Made by a program: the position numbers and the translations under genes. The notes under the pieces are model-generated. The model worked only from the letters and a program-made list of their open reading frames with translations. It ran no database searches and was not told the origin of the DNA. A DNA stretch of 64,000 nt, from the NCBI RefSeq assembly GCF_003867075.1, contig NZ_CP032544.1:248001-312000 (forward strand), written 5' to 3'. The stretch's first letter is position 1. Each line of letters starts with the position of its first letter. This DNA is from Tenacibaculum mesophilum. Its GTDB lineage: Bacteria; Bacteroidota; Bacteroidia; Flavobacteriales; Flavobacteriaceae. Below, in pieces: positions 25,650 through 36,769 of the stretch.

Positions 25650-27032
25650 ATGAAGAAAATTATTGGAACTTTAGGAATTGCGATTTTAGGAGGCGCAATA
25701 GCACTTGCAGGATACAAAACACTAATAGAAGAACCGCAAGTAATAGTAGAGAAAGAGGTAGAGCCAACAATGCAAACTGTAAAGGCAAGTTATACACCAA
25801 CAATAATAAACTCAACATCAACACCAACAGATTTTACAGAAGCAGCTGATAAAACAGTACATGCGGTGGTTCATGTTAAAAATACATCTATAAGAACACA
25901 ACAAGATCCTTATAGTTTTTTCTTTGGAGGAAATGGTACAAGGAAATATCAACAAGTTGGTACAGGTAGCGGTGTAATTATTTCTCCTGATGGATATATT
26001 GTAACTAATAATCATGTGATTGAAGGAGCAAGTGATATTGAGATTACGTTAAACAATCAGAAAAAAATAAAAGCGGAATTAATAGGGGCTGATAAAGCGA
26101 ATGATATAGCATTGTTAAAAGTAGAAGCTGACTTTGAATTACCAAATTTACCTTTTGGAAATTCTGATAATATTAAAGTAGGAGAATGGGTATTAGCAGT
26201 AGGAAATCCCTATAATTTAACATCTACTGTTACTGCAGGTATTGTAAGTGCAAAAGGGCGTGATTTAAATGGTAACACAAACATAGATTCATTTATTCAA
26301 ACAGACGCTGCTGTAAATCCAGGAAACAGTGGAGGAGCGTTAGTGAATACAAGAGGTGAATTAATAGGAATCAATACAGCTATTTCTTCAAGAACAGGCT
26401 CTTTTATAGGGTATTCATTTGCTGTACCTTCAAACATTGCTAAAAAAATAGTAGATGATTTACTAGAGTTTGGAATGGTACAACAAGCTGTTTTAGGAAT
26501 TAATGTAGATATTGAAGCAGTAAATATTGAAGGGGTAAAAATAGGAGAAGTTTTAGAAGAAGGAGGGGCTAAAAAAGCAGGCTTGGAAGAAGGAGATATT
26601 ATAACAAAAGTAAACGATATAAAGATTTCTAAGTTTTCAGATTTAAAAGGACAGTTAACGGCAAAAAGACCTGGAGAATATGTGAATTTAACAATTGATA
26701 GAGATGGAGAAGAGTTGACTAAAGTAGTTAAATTAACCAAGCTTATAAAGTTACCAGTAAGTAGAGTTTTAGAAACAGAGTTTGAAGATCTTACAAAAGA
26801 AGATAGGGAAAAGTTTAAATTAGATGGAGGAGCTAAAATTAAAAGAACTCAAAATATAGCTTTTAAACAATTTGAAGTAGGAAAAGGGTATATTTTAACC
26901 AAAATTAATGGAAAAAAAGTAAGTAATGCAAAAGAAGCTGTTGGTATGTTAGATCGTTCGTACGGTAGTGGTAAAAGGCTTTTATTAGAGATGATTAGTC
27001 CATCAGGTCAAATAGAGCGATTTAGATATTAG
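25650..27032 (+). CDS. HtrA/DegP-type serine protease with two PDZ domains
   Basis: The 460-residue protein has an N-terminal membrane or signal segment (about 5-22), then the chymotrypsin-like protease domain with the triad His122 (TNNHVIEGA), Asp152 (ANDIALLK) and Ser227 (NPGNSGGA). PDZ1 begins near 275 (VLGINVDIEAVN..GGAKKAGLEEGDIITKVN) and a second, more divergent PDZ near 370-455 (KGYILTKINGKKVSNAKEAVGML). These proteases degrade or refold misfolded periplasmic proteins. A terminator separates it from gap. Confidence 0.95.
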   Translation: MKKIIGTLGIAILGGAIALAGYKTLIEEPQVIVEKEVEPTMQTVKASYTPTIINSTSTPTDFTEAADKTVHAVVHVKNTSIRTQQDPYSFFFGGNGTRKYQQVGTGSGVIISPDGYIVTNNHVIEGASDIEITLNNQKKIKAELIGADKANDIALLKVEADFELPNLPFGNSDNIKVGEWVLAVGNPYNLTSTVTAGIVSAKGRDLNGNTNIDSFIQTDAAVNPGNSGGALVNTRGELIGINTAISSRTGSFIGYSFAVPSNIAKKIVDDLLEFGMVQQAVLGINVDIEAVNIEGVKIGEVLEEGGAKKAGLEEGDIITKVNDIKISKFSDLKGQLTAKRPGEYVNLTIDRDGEELTKVVKLTKLIKLPVSRVLETEFEDLTKEDREKFKLDGGAKIKRTQNIAFKQFEVGKGYILTKINGKKVSNAKEAVGMLDRSYGSGKRLLLEMISPSGQIERFRY

Positions 27033-27076
27033 GTTAATGAAAAAAATATTTAGAAGAATAAACTATATACTAAATA

Positions 27077-27120
27077 AAAAAAGTCCTGTTAAAACGATTT
27101 TTAACAGGGCTTTTTTCTTT
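27077..27120 (+). terminator. Intrinsic terminator between the HtrA-like gene and gap
   Basis: AAAAAAGTCCTGTTAAAA and its near-complement pair around a CGA loop, with the plus strand then running into Ts. It begins about 45 bases after the protease stop. Confidence 0.85.
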
Positions 27121-27153
27121 TGTAAAACCAACAATAAATAAAGAAGAAATACC

Positions 27154-27161
27154 TATTTTTG
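27154..27161 (+). promoter_or_regulatory. Bacteroidota -7 element for gap
   Basis: TATTTTTG fits TAnnTTTG and lies 33 bases before the gap ATG at 27195. Confidence 0.55.
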
Positions 27162-27194
27162 CAAAAATTTTTTAATTTTAGTTAACACACAACT

Positions 27195-28637
27195 ATGTCA
27201 ACAATAACAAATTACGAAAAAGAAGTAGTAAATCAAGCACAAGTTCGAAGAGCTACGGTTGAGTTTATAAACATCGTTAACGATTTATGGTACGATAAAT
27301 CTATCGAGTTAGTATTATTTAGAAATCCATTGGTAGATAAAAGAGCTAGTGAGGTTTTAAATTTAATCGATTATGCTAAAGAATTTGTAGCGAAGCCAAT
27401 AACAATAGAAGATGCTTTAGAAATAGCTAAATCAATTCAATCAATTGATTTACCACCATCAAAATTAGATATTGGTAAATTAGCATACGAATATCATTTA
27501 CAAGATGAAGCATCGGTAGATAAAATAGCTTTTGTAAAAGAGCAATTAAAAGATGCTACTGAAGCAGAAAATATTCAACCAAAAGACGTAGTATTATACG
27601 GTTTTGGACGTATTGGTCGTTTATTAGCTCGTGAGTTGAGCAGTAAAATGGGTAAAGGTTCTCAATTACGATTAAGAGCTGTAGTAACTCGTGGTAAAAT
27701 AGATCAAACAGTATTAGAAAAAAGAGCTTCTTTGTTAAGTGTAGATTCTGTACATGGAGATTTCTTAGGAACAGTTCAGGTAGATGCTGATAACAATGCT
27801 TTAATCATTAACGGTACAACTGTTTACATGATTTCTGCTGCACAACCAGAAGATATTGATTATACGCAATATGGAATTAACGATGCGTTAATTATTGATA
27901 ACACAGGAGCTTTTAGAGATGAAGAAGCATTAAGTCGTCACTTAAAAGCAAAAGGAGCAAGTAAAGTATTATTAACAGCTCCAGGTGCAGGTGTACCTAA
28001 CATTGTTCACGGTGTAAACCATGAAGAAAATAACCCTGATAATATCGATATTTTCTCAGCAGCTTCATGTACTACCAATGCTATTACACCAGTATTAAAA
28101 GTGTTAGAAGATAACTTCGGAATAAAAAAAGGACACTTAGAAACAATTCATGCATATACAAACGATCAAAACTTGGTTGATAACATGCATAAGAAATACC
28201 GTAGAGGTAGAGCTGCTGCGTTAAACATGGTAATTACAGAAACAGGGGCAGGAAAAGCAGTAGCAAAAGCATTACCAGCATTAGCAGGTAAGTTAACCTC
28301 AAGTGCTATTCGTGTACCAGTGCCTAACGGATCGTTAGCAATCTTAAACTTACAATTAAATACTCCAGCAACAGTAGAGTCAGTAAACGCTATCATGAAG
28401 CAGTATGCCTTAGAAGGAGATTTGGTAGAGCAAATTCAATACTCATTAAGTAATGAATTAGTGTCTTCTGATATTGTAGGAACAACAGCACCATCTATTT
28501 TCGACAGTAAAGCAACAATAGCTGACGGAGATACTATCGTAATTTATGTATGGTACGATAATGAATATGGTTATTCACATCAAGTAATGCGTTTAGCAAA
28601 GCATATAGCTAAAGTACGTCGTTATACCTATTATTAA
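27195..28637 (+). CDS. gap: Glyceraldehyde-3-phosphate dehydrogenase, long form
   Basis: The enzyme converts glyceraldehyde-3-phosphate to 1,3-bisphosphoglycerate with NAD(P). Seen: the nucleotide-binding motif YGFGRIGRLL (135-144) and the active-site SCTTNAITP with Cys292. The chain is 480 residues, against about 335 in typical GAPDH; about 130 extra residues lie before the Rossmann motif (helical, with RRATVEFINIVNDLWYDKSIELVLFRNP). Such long forms are known in Bacteroidota and some other bacteria. The extension's role is not known. It is monocistronic between two terminators. Confidence 0.93.
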   Translation: MSTITNYEKEVVNQAQVRRATVEFINIVNDLWYDKSIELVLFRNPLVDKRASEVLNLIDYAKEFVAKPITIEDALEIAKSIQSIDLPPSKLDIGKLAYEYHLQDEASVDKIAFVKEQLKDATEAENIQPKDVVLYGFGRIGRLLARELSSKMGKGSQLRLRAVVTRGKIDQTVLEKRASLLSVDSVHGDFLGTVQVDADNNALIINGTTVYMISAAQPEDIDYTQYGINDALIIDNTGAFRDEEALSRHLKAKGASKVLLTAPGAGVPNIVHGVNHEENNPDNIDIFSAASCTTNAITPVLKVLEDNFGIKKGHLETIHAYTNDQNLVDNMHKKYRRGRAAALNMVITETGAGKAVAKALPALAGKLTSSAIRVPVPNGSLAILNLQLNTPATVESVNAIMKQYALEGDLVEQIQYSLSNELVSSDIVGTTAPSIFDSKATIADGDTIVIYVWYDNEYGYSHQVMRLAKHIAKVRRYTYY

Positions 28638-28656
28638 TATAATTTTAAAAGTATAT

Positions 28657-28692
28657 AAAAAGCTGAAGTATTGATTTACTTCAGCTTTTTTA
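28657..28692 (+). terminator. Intrinsic terminator of gap
   Basis: AGCTGAAGTA pairs with TACTTCAGCT, flanked by A and T runs, about 20 bases after the stop. Confidence 0.9.
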
Positions 28693-28693
28693 T

Positions 28694-28701
28694 TATATTT
28701 G
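28694..28701 (+). promoter_or_regulatory. Bacteroidota -7 element for the lipocalin-like gene
   Basis: TATATTTG fits TAnnTTTG, 30 bases before the ATG at 28732. It directly follows the gap terminator. Confidence 0.55.
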
Positions 28702-28731
28702 AATAAACAATAACCCCTAAATATCCCCTTA

Positions 28732-29094
28732 ATGAAAAAAGTAGTAATATTACTATTTCTAGTGCTTGGTGTTAGCTCACTAAGCTATTCACAAGAACTG
28801 AGAACATTGGTGTCTGGTAAGTGGTTTGTAGATTCAATGAAAATTGGAAATGAAAAATTCGAGTTTTTGAATGGTAGTAATTGGTTAGAATTAAACTCTG
28901 ATGGAAGGTATCATGTAATGATGAGTAATAAAGAAGAGAATGGTACATGGAAATTGATAACCGATAAAAATGAGTTAGAGTTTGATGATAAAAGCTTTGA
29001 TAAAAATTTAAAAATTGAAAAAATTAGTGAAACAATGTTATTAGTTTCAGCAAAAAATGAAGAAACCATCTATACTATGTGGTTAAAAAAATAA
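28732..29094 (+). CDS. Exported lipocalin-like protein
   Basis: The 120-residue protein begins with a signal peptide (MKKVVILLFLVLGVSSLSYSQ, cleavage near residue 20). The mature part GKWFVDSMKIGNEKFEFLNGSNWLELNSDGRYHVMMSNKEENGTWKL resembles lipocalin-like domains of Bacteroidota: G-x-W at the start, then a D-G-x-Y and a W-K-L strand. It likely sits in the periplasm or outer membrane. The ligand is unknown. It is a single gene between a promoter element and a double hairpin. Confidence 0.75.
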   Translation: MKKVVILLFLVLGVSSLSYSQELRTLVSGKWFVDSMKIGNEKFEFLNGSNWLELNSDGRYHVMMSNKEENGTWKLITDKNELEFDDKSFDKNLKIEKISETMLLVSAKNEETIYTMWLKK

Positions 29095-29154
29095 ACTATA
29101 CACATAGTTTATTTTTTAACGACCGAGGTAAGGGATTACCTCGGTTTTTTGTTT
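29091..29154 (+). terminator. Double terminator hairpin after the lipocalin-like gene
   Basis: A first hairpin (AATAAACTAT / ATAGTTTATT, then T6) is followed by a second (ACCGAGGTAA / TTACCTCGGT, then T6). Confidence 0.85.
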
Positions 29155-29223
29155 TTTACTCGTATACTACTTTAGTGTATACCACTCGTATCTTTTTATT
29201 AAATTAGCATCAAAATAAAAAAA

Positions 29224-31786
<2,563 letters not shown>

Positions 31787-31856
31787 TTTTTAGACAGTAG
31801 ACGACAGTAGATAGTGAAAATTAAAAACTAATTTATCTAACACCTAACACTAAAAA

Positions 31857-32513
31857 ATGACCAAACAAACTAAAATAACCCTAGCTTCCATCGTTTTTTT
31901 ATTGGTTGCTATTACCGATGTGTATGCAGTAATTACACAAAATAAAACAATAGAAATGATTTTTAAACCGTTATTAATGACATCACTAGCGGTAGTGTAT
32001 TTGGTATCGGTAAGTAAGCATCGTTTCTGGTTGTTATCGGCTTTGTTTTTTTCGTTTTGGGGTGATGTTTTCTTGCTTGATAAAACAAACTTTTTTGTAT
32101 TTGGTTTGGCCTCGTTTTTAGTAGCACATGTTGTTTATATTAAAATAACGACAAGCTTTTTGTATAAGGATTCAGTAGTTAAAATACTAACATCAGCAGT
32201 TCCCTTTGTATTGTTATTTGTGGGACTCTTAGGTTTAATTTATAATAATTTAGGAGACATGTTGCTACCTGTATTGGTGTACGGAATAGCTATTTCAACT
32301 TTTGGAACAGCAGCATTACTAAATTATCGTCAGCAAAAAAACACAGCGAATTCATGGTTGTTGTTAGGAGCTGTTTTGTTTGTTGCTTCTGATAGCCTTA
32401 TAGCATTGAATAACTTTTATACAACTAAAAGGTTGTTTGATATTGCTATAATTGTCCTGTATGTCGTTTCTCAATATTTAATTGTTAAAGCAATTATAGC
32501 TAAAGAAAATTAA
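31857..32513 (+). CDS. Lysoplasmalogenase-like membrane protein (YhhN/TMEM86 family)
   Basis: The 218-residue protein is nearly all hydrophobic, with about seven or eight membrane segments. The pattern KPLLMTSLAVVYL (near 37), FFSFWGDVFLL (near 64) and FLVAHVVYI (near 87) matches the YhhN family; mammalian members hydrolyse lysoplasmalogen. The bacterial activity is not settled. It stands after ligA without a clear terminator, separated by a 70-base spacer. Confidence 0.85.
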   Translation: MTKQTKITLASIVFLLVAITDVYAVITQNKTIEMIFKPLLMTSLAVVYLVSVSKHRFWLLSALFFSFWGDVFLLDKTNFFVFGLASFLVAHVVYIKITTSFLYKDSVVKILTSAVPFVLLFVGLLGLIYNNLGDMLLPVLVYGIAISTFGTAALLNYRQQKNTANSWLLLGAVLFVASDSLIALNNFYTTKRLFDIAIIVLYVVSQYLIVKAIIAKEN

Positions 32514-32520
32514 AAACTAC

Positions 32521-32539
32521 TGACATAGGGTTGACATAG
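32521..32539 (+). promoter_or_regulatory. Tandem TGACATAG repeats upstream of the GyrI-like gene
   Basis: Two copies of TGACATAG (32521-32528 and 32532-32539) are spaced 11 bases apart, start to start, which places them on one helix face. A TTG is embedded in the second copy. It may be an operator; no factor is known. Confidence 0.4.
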
Positions 32540-32547
32540 CGGCACTT

Positions 32548-32555
32548 TATTTTTG
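32548..32555 (+). promoter_or_regulatory. Bacteroidota -7 element for the GyrI-like gene
   Basis: TATTTTTG fits TAnnTTTG, 20 bases before the ATG at 32576. The preceding TTG is only 14 bases away, shorter than the usual 19. Confidence 0.5.
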
Positions 32556-32575
32556 TTGAAAATAAAAAACAAAAA

Positions 32576-33034
32576 ATGAGTACAGGACAAAAAGAACCGT
32601 TTTACGTGATAGGAATTTCAGTAAGAACTACTAATGAGAATCAACAAGCAGCAAAAGATATACCTGCTTTATGGCAACGATTTATGTCGGAGAATATAGT
32701 TGAACAAATCCCAAATAAACTTTCAAATGAAGTATATGTTGTGTATACGGATTATGAATCAGATTACACTAAGCCATACACAACAATCATCGGTTGTAAG
32801 GTAAGTGAAATAGGTAATATCCCAGAAGGGTTTGTGTGTAAAAAAATAGCAGCACCAAACTATAAAACATATGCAGCAAAGGGAAGCTTAACAGAGAATA
32901 TTGTCTATAACAAATGGTTAGAAATTTGGAATGAAGATATAAAAAGAGCTTATACTTCCGATTATGAGTTGTATGGAGCAAAAGCATCAGACCCAACAAA
33001 TGCAGAAGTAGAAATATTTATAGGAGTAAATTAA
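32576..33034 (+). CDS. GyrI-like small-molecule-binding protein
   Basis: The 152-residue protein matches the GyrI/AraC-effector-binding fold: YVIGISVRTTNENQQAAKDIPALWQRFM at the start, YVVYTDYESDYTKPYTTIIGCKV in the middle, and the WLEIWNEDIKRAYTSDYELYG helix and strand near 120-140. Such stand-alone domains bind small ligands, and many are fused to AraC regulators; no DNA-binding domain is present here. Function is unknown. It converges with doxX through a shared terminator. Confidence 0.85.
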   Translation: MSTGQKEPFYVIGISVRTTNENQQAAKDIPALWQRFMSENIVEQIPNKLSNEVYVVYTDYESDYTKPYTTIIGCKVSEIGNIPEGFVCKKIAAPNYKTYAAKGSLTENIVYNKWLEIWNEDIKRAYTSDYELYGAKASDPTNAEVEIFIGVN

Positions 33035-33036
33035 TC

Positions 33037-33066
33037 AAAAAGGGCAGTTTTAGAACTGCTCTTTTT
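33037..33066. terminator. Bidirectional terminator between the GyrI-like gene and doxX
   Basis: A stem AAAAAGGGCAGTT / AACTGCTCTTTTT with one G-U pair and loop TTAG lies between the two convergent stops. Ts occur on both strands. Confidence 0.85.
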
Positions 33067-33074
33067 AATTTAAA

Positions 33075-33464
33075 TTAATGTTTATTTCTAACAAAAGGTA
33101 TATTATTTCTATTAAAAATTAATAGAATAACTCCAGAGATAAAAGTTACGATAGCACTAATAAACAAAATGCCACCATCGCCATCGTGTTCAATACCTAA
33201 AATAGTTAAGTGGCTCATAATTGCTCCACCCATTAAACCAATAGTTAATAAGGCTCCTAACCAAGTTTTTTTAGGGATAAATAAAAGTACGGAAGCAATT
33301 AATTCAAAAACACCTGTACCTATTCGCATATAAGCCTCATTATCTCCAGCTATTTTAATAAATAAATCAATGCTTTCTTGAGCTCCAGTAAATTTAAAAA
33401 ATAATGTTTGAAGCATTATAATAGCAGCTATCAGTTTTAAAATTAAAAGAATATATTTTTTCAT
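33075..33464 (-). CDS. DoxX family membrane protein
   Basis: The 129-residue protein has four hydrophobic helices (about 4-24, 48-64, 70-90, 96-117). Seen: LFFKFTGAQESIDLF near 21, GTGVFELIASVLLFIPKKTWLGALLTIGLMGGAIMSHLTI near 49-88. This is the DoxX pattern (four-helix bundle); members are linked to quinone or thiol redox functions, but the role here is unknown. Single gene on the minus strand. Confidence 0.85.
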   Translation of the reverse strand: MKKYILLILKLIAAIIMLQTLFFKFTGAQESIDLFIKIAGDNEAYMRIGTGVFELIASVLLFIPKKTWLGALLTIGLMGGAIMSHLTILGIEHDGDGGILFISAIVTFISGVILLIFNRNNIPFVRNKH

Positions 33465-33527
33465 ACATAATAAAAATCTATTTACTTAGACGTTATAATT
33501 CTTAATGCTTACATAAACTAAAAACAA

Positions 33528-33535
33528 TACTTTTG
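33528..33535 (+). promoter_or_regulatory. Bacteroidota -7 element for the phytase-like gene
   Basis: TACTTTTG fits TAnnTTTG. It ends five bases before the ATG at 33541, so the transcript would be leaderless or have a very short leader. Confidence 0.55.
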
Positions 33536-33540
33536 TAAGT

Positions 33541-34614
33541 ATGAAAAAAATAGTATTAGTCCTATCCGTTTTTGGTTTACTTGCTTGTAAACAGCAAAAA
33601 ACAACACTTAAGTTTTTAGACGAGTATTTGATAAAAGATTCTTTAGTTATCAATAACACTGTTATCGGTGGAATTTCTGGAATTGATTATTACAATAACA
33701 ACTACTATATGGTAGTGGATGATGCTACAAATCCAAGAATTTTAGTAGGAGATATTATTGTTAAAAATGATTCGATACAATCGGTAAATTTTGAAGATGT
33801 TATTATAGTTGATACTATAAGTAAGTTTACTAAAAATCATGTATTGGATTTAGAATCTGTATTCGTAGATAACGGAACTATAAATTTAGTAAGTGAAGGG
33901 TCTATTCAATATAAAAAAGACCCAAGTATATTTGAAATAGACACAAAAGGAAACTTTAAACAAGGGGTAGAAATACCTAATTATTTCAAAGCAACATCCA
34001 AAGCGAAACCAAAGCATAACGGTGTTTTTGAAAGTTCTTCAAAAAGTTTTGACGGAAAAGGTTTCTGGGTAGCAATGGAAGCTCCTTTAGAAGCAGATGG
34101 AGAAGAGCCTACATTTCACGAAACACAATCTCCTATCAGAATTACCTATTTTGATAACGAATCAAAAAAAGCGACCAAACAATTTGCATATCAATTAGAG
34201 AAAATTGATAAACCAGCTAAAGGAAAAATAAACCTAAACGGAACTACAGCTATTTTAGAATACCGAAAGAATCAGTTTTTTATAATTGAAAGAGCATATC
34301 AAAGTGGTTATGGTAGCCATGGAAATGTAGTTAGAATTTTTAAAGCAACTATAGATAAAACTTCAACAAATACATTAGAAAATCAATCTTTAAAAAACGA
34401 AAAATATACACCATTAAAAAAAGAGCTGTTATTTGATTTTAGTACTGTTAAAAATCAATTAACCGATGGGATAATAGATAACATTGAAGCGATTACTTTT
34501 GGTCCAATATTGCAAAACGGAAATAAATCGTTAATCTTGGCTGCTGATGATAATTTTCAGTTGTATGGAAGGCAATTAAATCAATTTTTATTATTAGAAA
34601 TTGATGAGAAATAA
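33541..34614 (+). CDS. Esterase-like phytase-family lipoprotein
   Basis: The 357-residue protein starts with a lipoprotein signal (MKKIVLVLSVFGLLAC, lipobox Cys16). The mature part IGGISGIDYYNNNYYMVVDDATNPRIL (near 42) and the repeated beta-blade pattern (NHVLDLESVFVDNGTINLVSEG, DNIEAITFGPILQNGNKSLILAADDNF) fit the esterase-like activity of phytase domain (PF13449-type), predicted to be a beta-propeller-like outer-membrane or periplasmic protein. The substrate is unknown. Confidence 0.85.
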   Translation: MKKIVLVLSVFGLLACKQQKTTLKFLDEYLIKDSLVINNTVIGGISGIDYYNNNYYMVVDDATNPRILVGDIIVKNDSIQSVNFEDVIIVDTISKFTKNHVLDLESVFVDNGTINLVSEGSIQYKKDPSIFEIDTKGNFKQGVEIPNYFKATSKAKPKHNGVFESSSKSFDGKGFWVAMEAPLEADGEEPTFHETQSPIRITYFDNESKKATKQFAYQLEKIDKPAKGKINLNGTTAILEYRKNQFFIIERAYQSGYGSHGNVVRIFKATIDKTSTNTLENQSLKNEKYTPLKKELLFDFSTVKNQLTDGIIDNIEAITFGPILQNGNKSLILAADDNFQLYGRQLNQFLLLEIDEK

Positions 34615-34643
34615 TATAAATTAGCTACTCGTAATTTTTACAG

Positions 34644-35156
34644 ATGATAAGTACCCTAAAGAAGAAATCTATTCAGAAAGCATACGACAAACTAGTTGTA
34701 AAAAAAGAGAATATTCCTCATAAAGAAACCAAAGTTAAAAGTGTAGCAATATTGCTAGATAATGAAGCTTTAGTAAATGTAGTAATAGCCAACTTAACAA
34801 ACATTTTTCCTTTTCAAAAAACAGACATAAGAGTACTAGTTTGTAAAGAGTACTCAAAAAAGGAGGAACCCTCTCCAGAGTTTTTTACCGAAAAAGATTT
34901 TGGTTTCAAAGCGAGTTTAAAATCCGACAATTTAAAAGATTTCGTTAAAAACAAATACGACCTACTTATAAACTATACAAAAACGTCAAACTTATTAACG
35001 AATATGGTAACTTTGTTGTCACAAGCAGATTTTAAAGCAGGTTTTGCAGAAATTGACGATAGATTGTACGATATAGTAGTATCTGATGCTAGTTTTAACG
35101 AAGCTGTTTTAAACCAAGAATTAAAAAAATACCTAACGATTTTAAATAAAATATAA
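34644..35156 (+). CDS. DUF6913-like small protein
   Basis: The 170-residue protein ([18 protein letters not shown]...[26 protein letters not shown]) has no membrane segment and no catalytic motif that can be recognised. It resembles small proteins annotated DUF6913 found next to dapA in Flavobacteriia. It overlaps dapA by one base (TAATG), so it is translationally coupled to it. The function is unknown; a link to lysine or peptidoglycan synthesis is only inferred from context. Confidence 0.75.
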   Translation: MISTLKKKSIQKAYDKLVVKKENIPHKETKVKSVAILLDNEALVNVVIANLTNIFPFQKTDIRVLVCKEYSKKEEPSPEFFTEKDFGFKASLKSDNLKDFVKNKYDLLINYTKTSNLLTNMVTLLSQADFKAGFAEIDDRLYDIVVSDASFNEAVLNQELKKYLTILNKI

Positions 35157-36031
35157 TGCAAAAGTTTGTAGGAACTGGAGTAGCTTTAGTAACTCCTTTC
35201 AATGAAGATTTAAGTGTAGACTTTGAAGCACTTAAAAAGTTAGTAAATTACAATATTGAAAACGGTACAAACTATTTAGTAATAAATGGAACTACTGGAG
35301 AAAGTGCAACAATTACTAAAGAAGAAAAATTAGAAATAATAAAAGTAATTGCTGAAGAAAATAAAGGGCGTTTACCTTTAGTTTTAGGGGTTGGAGGAAA
35401 CAACACACAAACTGTTGTTGAAGAACTACAATCTTTAGACTTATCGGAAATAGACGGAATTTTATCAGTAGCCCCGTATTATAGCAAACCAACTCAAGAA
35501 GGGTTCTATCAACATTACAAAGCAATTTCTTTAGCGAGCCCTAAGCCAATTATTATGTATAATGTTCCTGGTAGAACAGCAAAAAATATGGAGCCAGCAA
35601 CAACGTTACGATTAGCAAGAGATTTTGAAAACATTGTTGCAGTTAAAGAAGCAGGAAACAATCAACAACAATACTATGAGTTGTTAAAAGATAAGCCTGA
35701 AGACTTTTTAGTAATTTCAGGTGATGATGATTTGGCTGTTGGAGTAACTTTAGCAGGTGGAGCAGGAGTTATTTCTGTAATAGGGCAAGCATTACCAAAA
35801 GAGTTTTCAAAAATGATTCAGTTAGGGTTAGAAGGAAAAGCAAAAGAAGCTTACGAACTTCATTATAAATTAATGGATATAGTAAGTCTAATTTTTGAAG
35901 AAAACAATCCAGCAGGAATTAAAGCGGTGTTACAAAAATTAGGAATTTGTTTAGATGAAGTACGTTTACCACTAGTAACAGCTTCAGAAGAACTACAAAC
36001 AAAAATATCAGACTTTATAGATAATCTATAA
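35156..36031 (+). CDS. dapA: 4-hydroxy-tetrahydrodipicolinate synthase DapA
   Basis: DapA condenses pyruvate with aspartate semialdehyde in the first committed step of diaminopimelate and lysine synthesis. The 291-residue protein shows [10 protein letters not shown] (6-15), GTTGES (45-50), MYNVPGR with Tyr135, and VAVKEAGNN with the Schiff-base Lys164. This is a complete set of family residues. Its ATG overlaps the stop of the preceding gene by one base. Confidence 0.97.
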   Translation: MQKFVGTGVALVTPFNEDLSVDFEALKKLVNYNIENGTNYLVINGTTGESATITKEEKLEIIKVIAEENKGRLPLVLGVGGNNTQTVVEELQSLDLSEIDGILSVAPYYSKPTQEGFYQHYKAISLASPKPIIMYNVPGRTAKNMEPATTLRLARDFENIVAVKEAGNNQQQYYELLKDKPEDFLVISGDDDLAVGVTLAGGAGVISVIGQALPKEFSKMIQLGLEGKAKEAYELHYKLMDIVSLIFEENNPAGIKAVLQKLGICLDEVRLPLVTASEELQTKISDFIDNL

Positions 36032-36056
36032 ACTGTCTAAACAAAAATAAAGAATG

Positions 36057-36092
36057 CAAAAGGCTACAATTTCGTTATTGTAGTCTTTTTTT
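36057..36092 (+). terminator. Intrinsic terminator of dapA
   Basis: AAAAGGCTACAAT pairs with ATTGTAGTCTTTT (one G-U pair) around TTCGTT, followed by a T run. Confidence 0.88.
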
Positions 36093-36131
36093 AGCATCTT
36101 TGTATAAAGAGTAATTTTTAAAGTAGAAAAT

Positions 36132-36647
36132 ATGTTATCAAAAGTAATAGAACAAGCATTAAATGATCAAATAAGAGTAGAAGCAGAGTCTTCTCAAATA
36201 TATTTAGCTATGGCATGTTGGGCAGAAGTTCAAGGTTTTGAAGGTGTATCACAATTTATGTACGCACATTCAGATGAAGAGCGTATGCACATGTTAAAGT
36301 TAGTAAAATTCGTAAACGAACGAGGTGGACATGCTCATATTTCTGATTTAAAAGAACCACCAGCAAAATTTGGGTCTTTTAAAGATATGTTTCAAACATT
36401 GTTTGATCATGAGGTAATGGTATCTAAATCGATAAATGATTTAGTACATATCACATTACAAGAAAAAGACTATGCAACACATAACTTTTTACAGTGGTAT
36501 GTATCTGAGCAAATTGAGGAAGAAGCATTGGCACGTAACATTTTAGATAAAATTAATTTAATTGGAGACGATAAAGGAGGATTGTATTTATTTGATAATG
36601 ATGTAAAGCAAATAGTAGCTCAATCTGCATCAGGAGCACAGGAATAA
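36132..36647 (+). CDS. Ferritin (non-haem)
   Basis: The 171-residue protein matches bacterial ferritin: QALNDQIRVEAESSQIYLAMACWAEVQGFEGVSQFMYAHSDEERMHMLKLV, with E17-like and HSDEER ferroxidase ligands, and EQIEEEALARNILDKI near 120-135. Ferritin oxidises and stores iron in 24-subunit shells in the cytoplasm. It is preceded by the dapA terminator, so it has its own promoter. Confidence 0.95.
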   Translation: MLSKVIEQALNDQIRVEAESSQIYLAMACWAEVQGFEGVSQFMYAHSDEERMHMLKLVKFVNERGGHAHISDLKEPPAKFGSFKDMFQTLFDHEVMVSKSINDLVHITLQEKDYATHNFLQWYVSEQIEEEALARNILDKINLIGDDKGGLYLFDNDVKQIVAQSASGAQE

Positions 36648-36757
36648 GATTAACAAACATTTAGGAGTTCTTTGAAAAAATTATAACAGATTTTGTAGTT
36701 TCTTGTAAATCTCATTTATGAGATAAAAAATCGTTTTAATAATCCATAATTAATCAC

Positions 36758-36765
36758 TAATTTTG
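36758..36765 (+). promoter_or_regulatory. Bacteroidota -7 element for bamD operon
   Basis: TAATTTTG fits TAnnTTTG and ends four bases before the ATG at 36770. A second in-frame ATG at 36779 would give a short leader. Confidence 0.55.
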
Positions 36766-36769
36766 CCAG

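Noticed and set aside
36709..36724. ATCTCAT / ATGAGAT palindrome before bamD
   Set aside because: The loop would be too small for a normal hairpin and no T-run follows on the plus strand.
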